A stretch of DNA of 64,000 bases from Tenacibaculum soleae (GTDB lineage: Bacteria > Bacteroidota > Bacteroidia > Flavobacteriales > Flavobacteriaceae). Positions 61,283 to 64,000 of this stretch are shown in pieces; the stretch's first letter is position 1, and every line of letters starts with the position of its first letter. The stretch covers positions 83,303 to 147,302 of the forward strand of contig NZ_MAKX01000024.1 in assembly GCF_001693415.1 (NCBI RefSeq). The letters run 5' to 3'. The position numbers and the translations under genes are program-made. The notes under the pieces were generated by a model. The model saw only the letters and a program-made list of their open reading frames with translations. It did no database searches and had not been told where the DNA came from.

Positions 61283-63100
61283 ATGCTAGCTATTTATACA
61301 CGCCTTTCTGTTGAAGATGATGAGAATAATTCAATTGAAAATCAAATAAATGAGGGTACGCACTACGCTGTTAATAATGGTTTTAAAGATAATTTTAAAA
61401 TTTATAATGAAGGTGAAGGGGTTAAAGGTAGCACAACAATAAAAAAACGTCCAAAACTATCCTTGCTAATTGAAGATATTAAAAAAGGGGATATAAGTAT
61501 TATTTATGTTAGGTATCAATCACGTATATCTCGTAAATTAAAAATATTAGGGGAGTTTTTAGAAATTATTGAAGAATATAACATTAATTTATTTGTAGGA
61601 GATAAAGGACTCATTGATATGAATCTTCCTAGTAATAAATTAATGATTCAATTTTTTGGCGCAATAGACGAGTTTACACCAAACAACCAATCTTATCAAA
61701 CAAAAAAAACACAGAGACTTAAAGCTGAACAAGGTTATGTATGGGGTGTTATACCCTATGGTTATCAAGCAGACTCAATAACAAAAAAAGCAATAATTAA
61801 TGAGGAAGAGAGTAGTGTAATTAAAAGAATATTTAAATTATCAAAAGAAGGATATGGTTGTGAAAAAATAGCTAAAACTTTAAATGCTGATGGAGTAGAG
61901 ACTAAAATGAAAAAAATGGTAACTAATCAGTACAGTAATAAAGAATATAAAGATGAAAAAAAATATTTCAGTAAATCACAAAATAAAATAGTTAAAGTAG
62001 ATAGAACTACATCAATATGGTTATCAAAAACCATTTATGATATGTTAAAAAATACTTGGTATATAGGTCAAAGAAAATGGGGTGGTGTAGTGTATCCAGT
62101 ACCACCAATTATTTCAAAAGAACTATTTAACGAAGTAAATAATAAATTGACTAATAGTAATCATAAGAAAGGTAAATCAGTAAATTATCGCTTTTTACTT
62201 AAGGGTATTATTTTTTGTGAAAAGTGTGGTCGTGCATATAATGGTAATAGAAAATATAATAACAAGAATCACAATAAAACAAGTAAGTATTCAGCTAATT
62301 ATTATCAATGTGCATCTAAACGATTAATGAAACATAATTGTGATAATTTTGGTATTAACATAACTAATTTAGAAAGCTTTATTATCTGTCATTTATTTAA
62401 AAATAAAGAACTATTGAGTCATCTTGAAAATTTAGAAAAAAAAGATACTGCATTAATTGAAAATAAAGAAGAGTTAAATAGATTAACTGAACAAATAATT
62501 GAACAAGAGGATATTAGAGATAACGTTGAAAAATCATTATTTGTAGAAGGCATTAATGATATTACTAGAACAAGATTTATAAAAAAACTTAATAATCTTG
62601 AAGAACATGTTAAAGGATTAAACACTAAAATTGAGCATACTAGGTTAAGAATTAAAGAAATCGAAAATGACCGTCTTTTAAACATCAGTAATCAAATAAA
62701 TAGTTATAACAAGAATTGGGAATTTCAAGAGTATAAAGAAGCTGTAAATAATATAATTGATAGGATAATAGTACTAGGTGAAAGAAATGAAAAAAACTTC
62801 AACAATAAAAAATATCATTTAATTCAAGTCAAATATAAAGGGTACGATGATTATTCAGTTTTTTTATCAAAAAAACCACATACTAAATGGATATGGTTAA
62901 ATAGTGTCAGAAAAATGACAGAAAAAGAAATAAATGAAGAAATAAGTATACAAGAAGAATTAATAAAGTATGAAACAGGTAAAGAAATTAAAGTAACAAA
63001 AAAAGAAATTCAAAATATTTATCATGAAGGTTTATTAGTTAATGAAAACATAAATAAAATAATTCAACTTAAAACCGAAGATATAATTGATTTTGATTAA
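61283..63100 (+). CDS. Large serine recombinase (integrase) of the mobile element
   Basis: A 605-residue large serine recombinase. The N-terminal resolvase domain starts IYTRLSVEDDENNSIENQ, with R7 and catalytic S9, and has the VRYQSRISRK segment (77-86). The recombinase domain follows (about 150-290, GYVWGVIPYGYQ...). Then comes a zinc ribbon with C302, C305, C333 and C343, and a coiled coil (about 375-470) that controls excision in this class. It would insert the element by cutting attP and attB at a 2-base core. The IDEFTPNNQSYQTKKTQRLKAEQG link helix is typical. It lies immediately inside the junction with the truncated DUF72 gene, the normal place for such an integrase. Confidence 0.93.
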   Translation: MLAIYTRLSVEDDENNSIENQINEGTHYAVNNGFKDNFKIYNEGEGVKGSTTIKKRPKLSLLIEDIKKGDISIIYVRYQSRISRKLKILGEFLEIIEEYNINLFVGDKGLIDMNLPSNKLMIQFFGAIDEFTPNNQSYQTKKTQRLKAEQGYVWGVIPYGYQADSITKKAIINEEESSVIKRIFKLSKEGYGCEKIAKTLNADGVETKMKKMVTNQYSNKEYKDEKKYFSKSQNKIVKVDRTTSIWLSKTIYDMLKNTWYIGQRKWGGVVYPVPPIISKELFNEVNNKLTNSNHKKGKSVNYRFLLKGIIFCEKCGRAYNGNRKYNNKNHNKTSKYSANYYQCASKRLMKHNCDNFGINITNLESFIICHLFKNKELLSHLENLEKKDTALIENKEELNRLTEQIIEQEDIRDNVEKSLFVEGINDITRTRFIKKLNNLEEHVKGLNTKIEHTRLRIKEIENDRLLNISNQINSYNKNWEFQEYKEAVNNIIDRIIVLGERNEKNFNNKKYHLIQVKYKGYDDYSVFLSKKPHTKWIWLNSVRKMTEKEINEEISIQEELIKYETGKEIKVTKKEIQNIYHEGLLVNENINKIIQLKTEDIIDFD

Positions 63101-63137
63101 TAACAAAACTTATATTGTTATGCGAAAAGCAAAAAAT

Positions 63138-63360
63138 ATGAAATAAAAAATAACAGCTATTATTAGTATTCTCTCTTCTATAACATGGACGATTATTGCA
63201 TTGTATTTTCTAATTTGAATCTAGTGTTAATAGTGATAAATATATTTTATTAGGAATTCTTGTATCTTCAATTTCTGTAATGTTATACGTTATTTGGACG
63301 AATTATAGTATTATAAATTCTTCAAAATTAAAAAAATGGACATTGATATTAAATTGTTAA
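63138..63360 (+). pseudogene. Possible decayed small two-helix membrane protein gene
   Basis: Starting from ATG at 63138, the frame has an early stop (TAA at 63144), then reads ITAIISILSSITWTIIALYFLI, a membrane helix, and stops. From about 63214 another frame continues FESSVNSDKYILLGILVSSI and SVMLYVIWTNYSIIN, a second helix, to TAA at 63360. One extra base near 63144 and a frameshift near 63215 would explain both. The match to a helical-hairpin protein is by pattern only. Confidence 0.35.
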
Positions 63361-63383
63361 AAAAAACTTAGAAAAAAAACTTA

Positions 63384-63620
63384 ATGAATACAAGTAGAAC
63401 ATTTAGGTTTAATTCAAATGAAGGTTTAAATTATACTGTTAGATGTGTTGTTGGTAATAGAAATTATATTGTAATAAGTATTAATAAAAATCCATTAGTT
63501 ATTAATACTTACAAAACAATATATGAAGCTGTAAAAGACAGACAAAATTTAATGATTATTATGGATTTATTGGGTCTAATAAAAGAATACAAAGGAACTC
63601 CTTTGATAAACAAGATTTAA
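63384..63620 (+). CDS. Small hypothetical protein of the mobile element
   Basis: A 78-residue, moderately basic protein with no signal peptide or membrane helix. It has a beta-rich start (TFRFNSNEGLNYTVRCVVGNRNYIVISI) and a helical end (YEAVKDRQNLMIIMDLLGLI). No family was recognised. It converges with the next gene with the stops adjacent. It is a reasonable ORF by length and codon use but not proven. Confidence 0.4.
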   Translation: MNTSRTFRFNSNEGLNYTVRCVVGNRNYIVISINKNPLVINTYKTIYEAVKDRQNLMIIMDLLGLIKEYKGTPLINKI

Positions 63621-64000
63621 TTACTCCTCACTAATAACAGGAACAACTCCCAATACATCTCTAAAAACAGATTCCATAATTTCTAAGGTGATTTTTTTAT
63701 CTTCTTTTCTTACTATCAAAGCATCATGAATAGTAAAAGGAGTAACTTCTTTTTCTACTAATTTTCTGCAAATTTTATTTATAAAAATATCTGATTCAAT
63801 TTGTTGTAATTTTATGGCAAATTCAGCATAGTTTTTAGTTTTTTGTGATGAGATGATTTTGTAAATATTTGGATAAACTTCTTTAAAAACCTTTTTATCT
63901 TCCTTATAACTTTTGTTTTTCGAATAAGCTATCTTCATCCACAAATCTTTAGATTCTTTTCTAGCTATACCGTATAGCTCTTGTAGGTGTTCATACCAAT
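63621..64000 (-). CDS. C-terminal part of a polymerase/primase-like element protein (partial)
   Basis: The frame is open to the right edge of the window, so only about the last 126 residues are seen and the true start lies outside. The visible part begins WYEHLQELYGIARKESKDLWMK, continues VYPNIYKIISSQKTKNYAEFAIKLQQIESDIFINKICRKLVEK, and has TPFTIHDALIVRKED then EIMESVFRDVLGVVP. The IHD(A/S) strand-turn and the helices before it recall motif C (HDE or HDS) of family A DNA polymerases and single-subunit RNA polymerases. Similar C-termini occur in replication proteins of Bacteroidota plasmids and integrated elements (from memory). The name is provisional. Confidence 0.5.
   Translation of the reverse strand, partial: WYEHLQELYGIARKESKDLWMKIAYSKNKSYKEDKKVFKEVYPNIYKIISSQKTKNYAEFAIKLQQIESDIFINKICRKLVEKEVTPFTIHDALIVRKEDKKITLEIMESVFRDVLGVVPVISEE

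Noticed and set aside
1..64000. tRNA, rRNA, tmRNA and CRISPR arrays
   Set aside because: I looked for tRNA-like TTCGA arms with CCA ends, conserved rRNA words and regularly spaced repeats; nothing convincing was found. A covariance search would settle weak cases.

Overview
The window is chromosomal DNA from a bacterium of the phylum Bacteroidota, most likely a marine member of the Flavobacteriaceae (Tenacibaculum/Polaribacter-like; the genus cannot be fixed from the sequence alone). The evidence is the strong AT richness, promoters of the Bacteroidota type (TAnnTTTG near -7, sometimes TTTG near -33), many lipoproteins with flavobacterial lipoboxes, and typical family members such as DUF4290, DUF4856, DUF937, a short-zinc-finger DnaJ and an Asp-type MurA. 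Gene density is high. There is one structural RNA, RNase P RNA at 41483-41787. No rRNA, tRNA or CRISPR array was seen.

Layout: (1) 99-4369, cell-envelope genes: two YhhN-like membrane paralogues around a GSG-repeat surface protein, then an ECF sigma factor, its probable anti-sigma factor and a DUF4097-like beta-repeat protein. (2) 4562-7813, HMG-CoA lyase, an exported HExxH peptidase and a 5'-nucleotidase-type lipoprotein. (3) 7826-21493, a large iron-acquisition island: a DUF4856 lipoprotein; an operon of imelysin, HTTM membrane protein, TonB-dependent receptor and a complete FbpABC-type ferric transporter; and facing it imelysin, di-haem oxidoreductase and imelysin. A 12-base motif recurs five times, at three promoters of the island. 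At two of them it brackets the promoter in nearly the same geometry, so the island looks like one regulon. (4) 21586-33521, housekeeping genes: guaB, topoisomerase IV parE/parC, an MscS channel, a dicarboxylate/amino-acid symporter, a candidate PD-(D/E)XK nuclease and a mercaptopyruvate sulfurtransferase. (5) 32994-34949, a SatD/DUF3307/membrane-protein operon preceded by three 20-bp palindromes at an exact 28-bp period. (6) 35042-50656, UvrD/PcrA helicase, DUF4290, murA, grpE-dnaJ, a candidate small RNA before rnpB, two different aconitases, an M23-domain protein, a cysteine-free sirtuin and a TrmH-like methyltransferase. (7) 50879-60599, topoisomerase III, a second SpoU methyltransferase, two amidohydrolase-family exported proteins, an Asp-box propeller lipoprotein and a patatin. 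(8) 60604-64000, a DUF72 gene cut short, followed at once by a large serine recombinase and further element genes. This appears to be the left end of an integrated mobile element that runs off the right edge.

Best candidates for under-described biology are the imelysin/DHOR/HTTM/TonB/Fbp iron island with its shared operators, and the SatD operon. The SatD N-terminal half resembles a class III nucleotidyl cyclase, it carries a C-terminal helix-turn-helix, and its upstream region holds a regular palindrome array.
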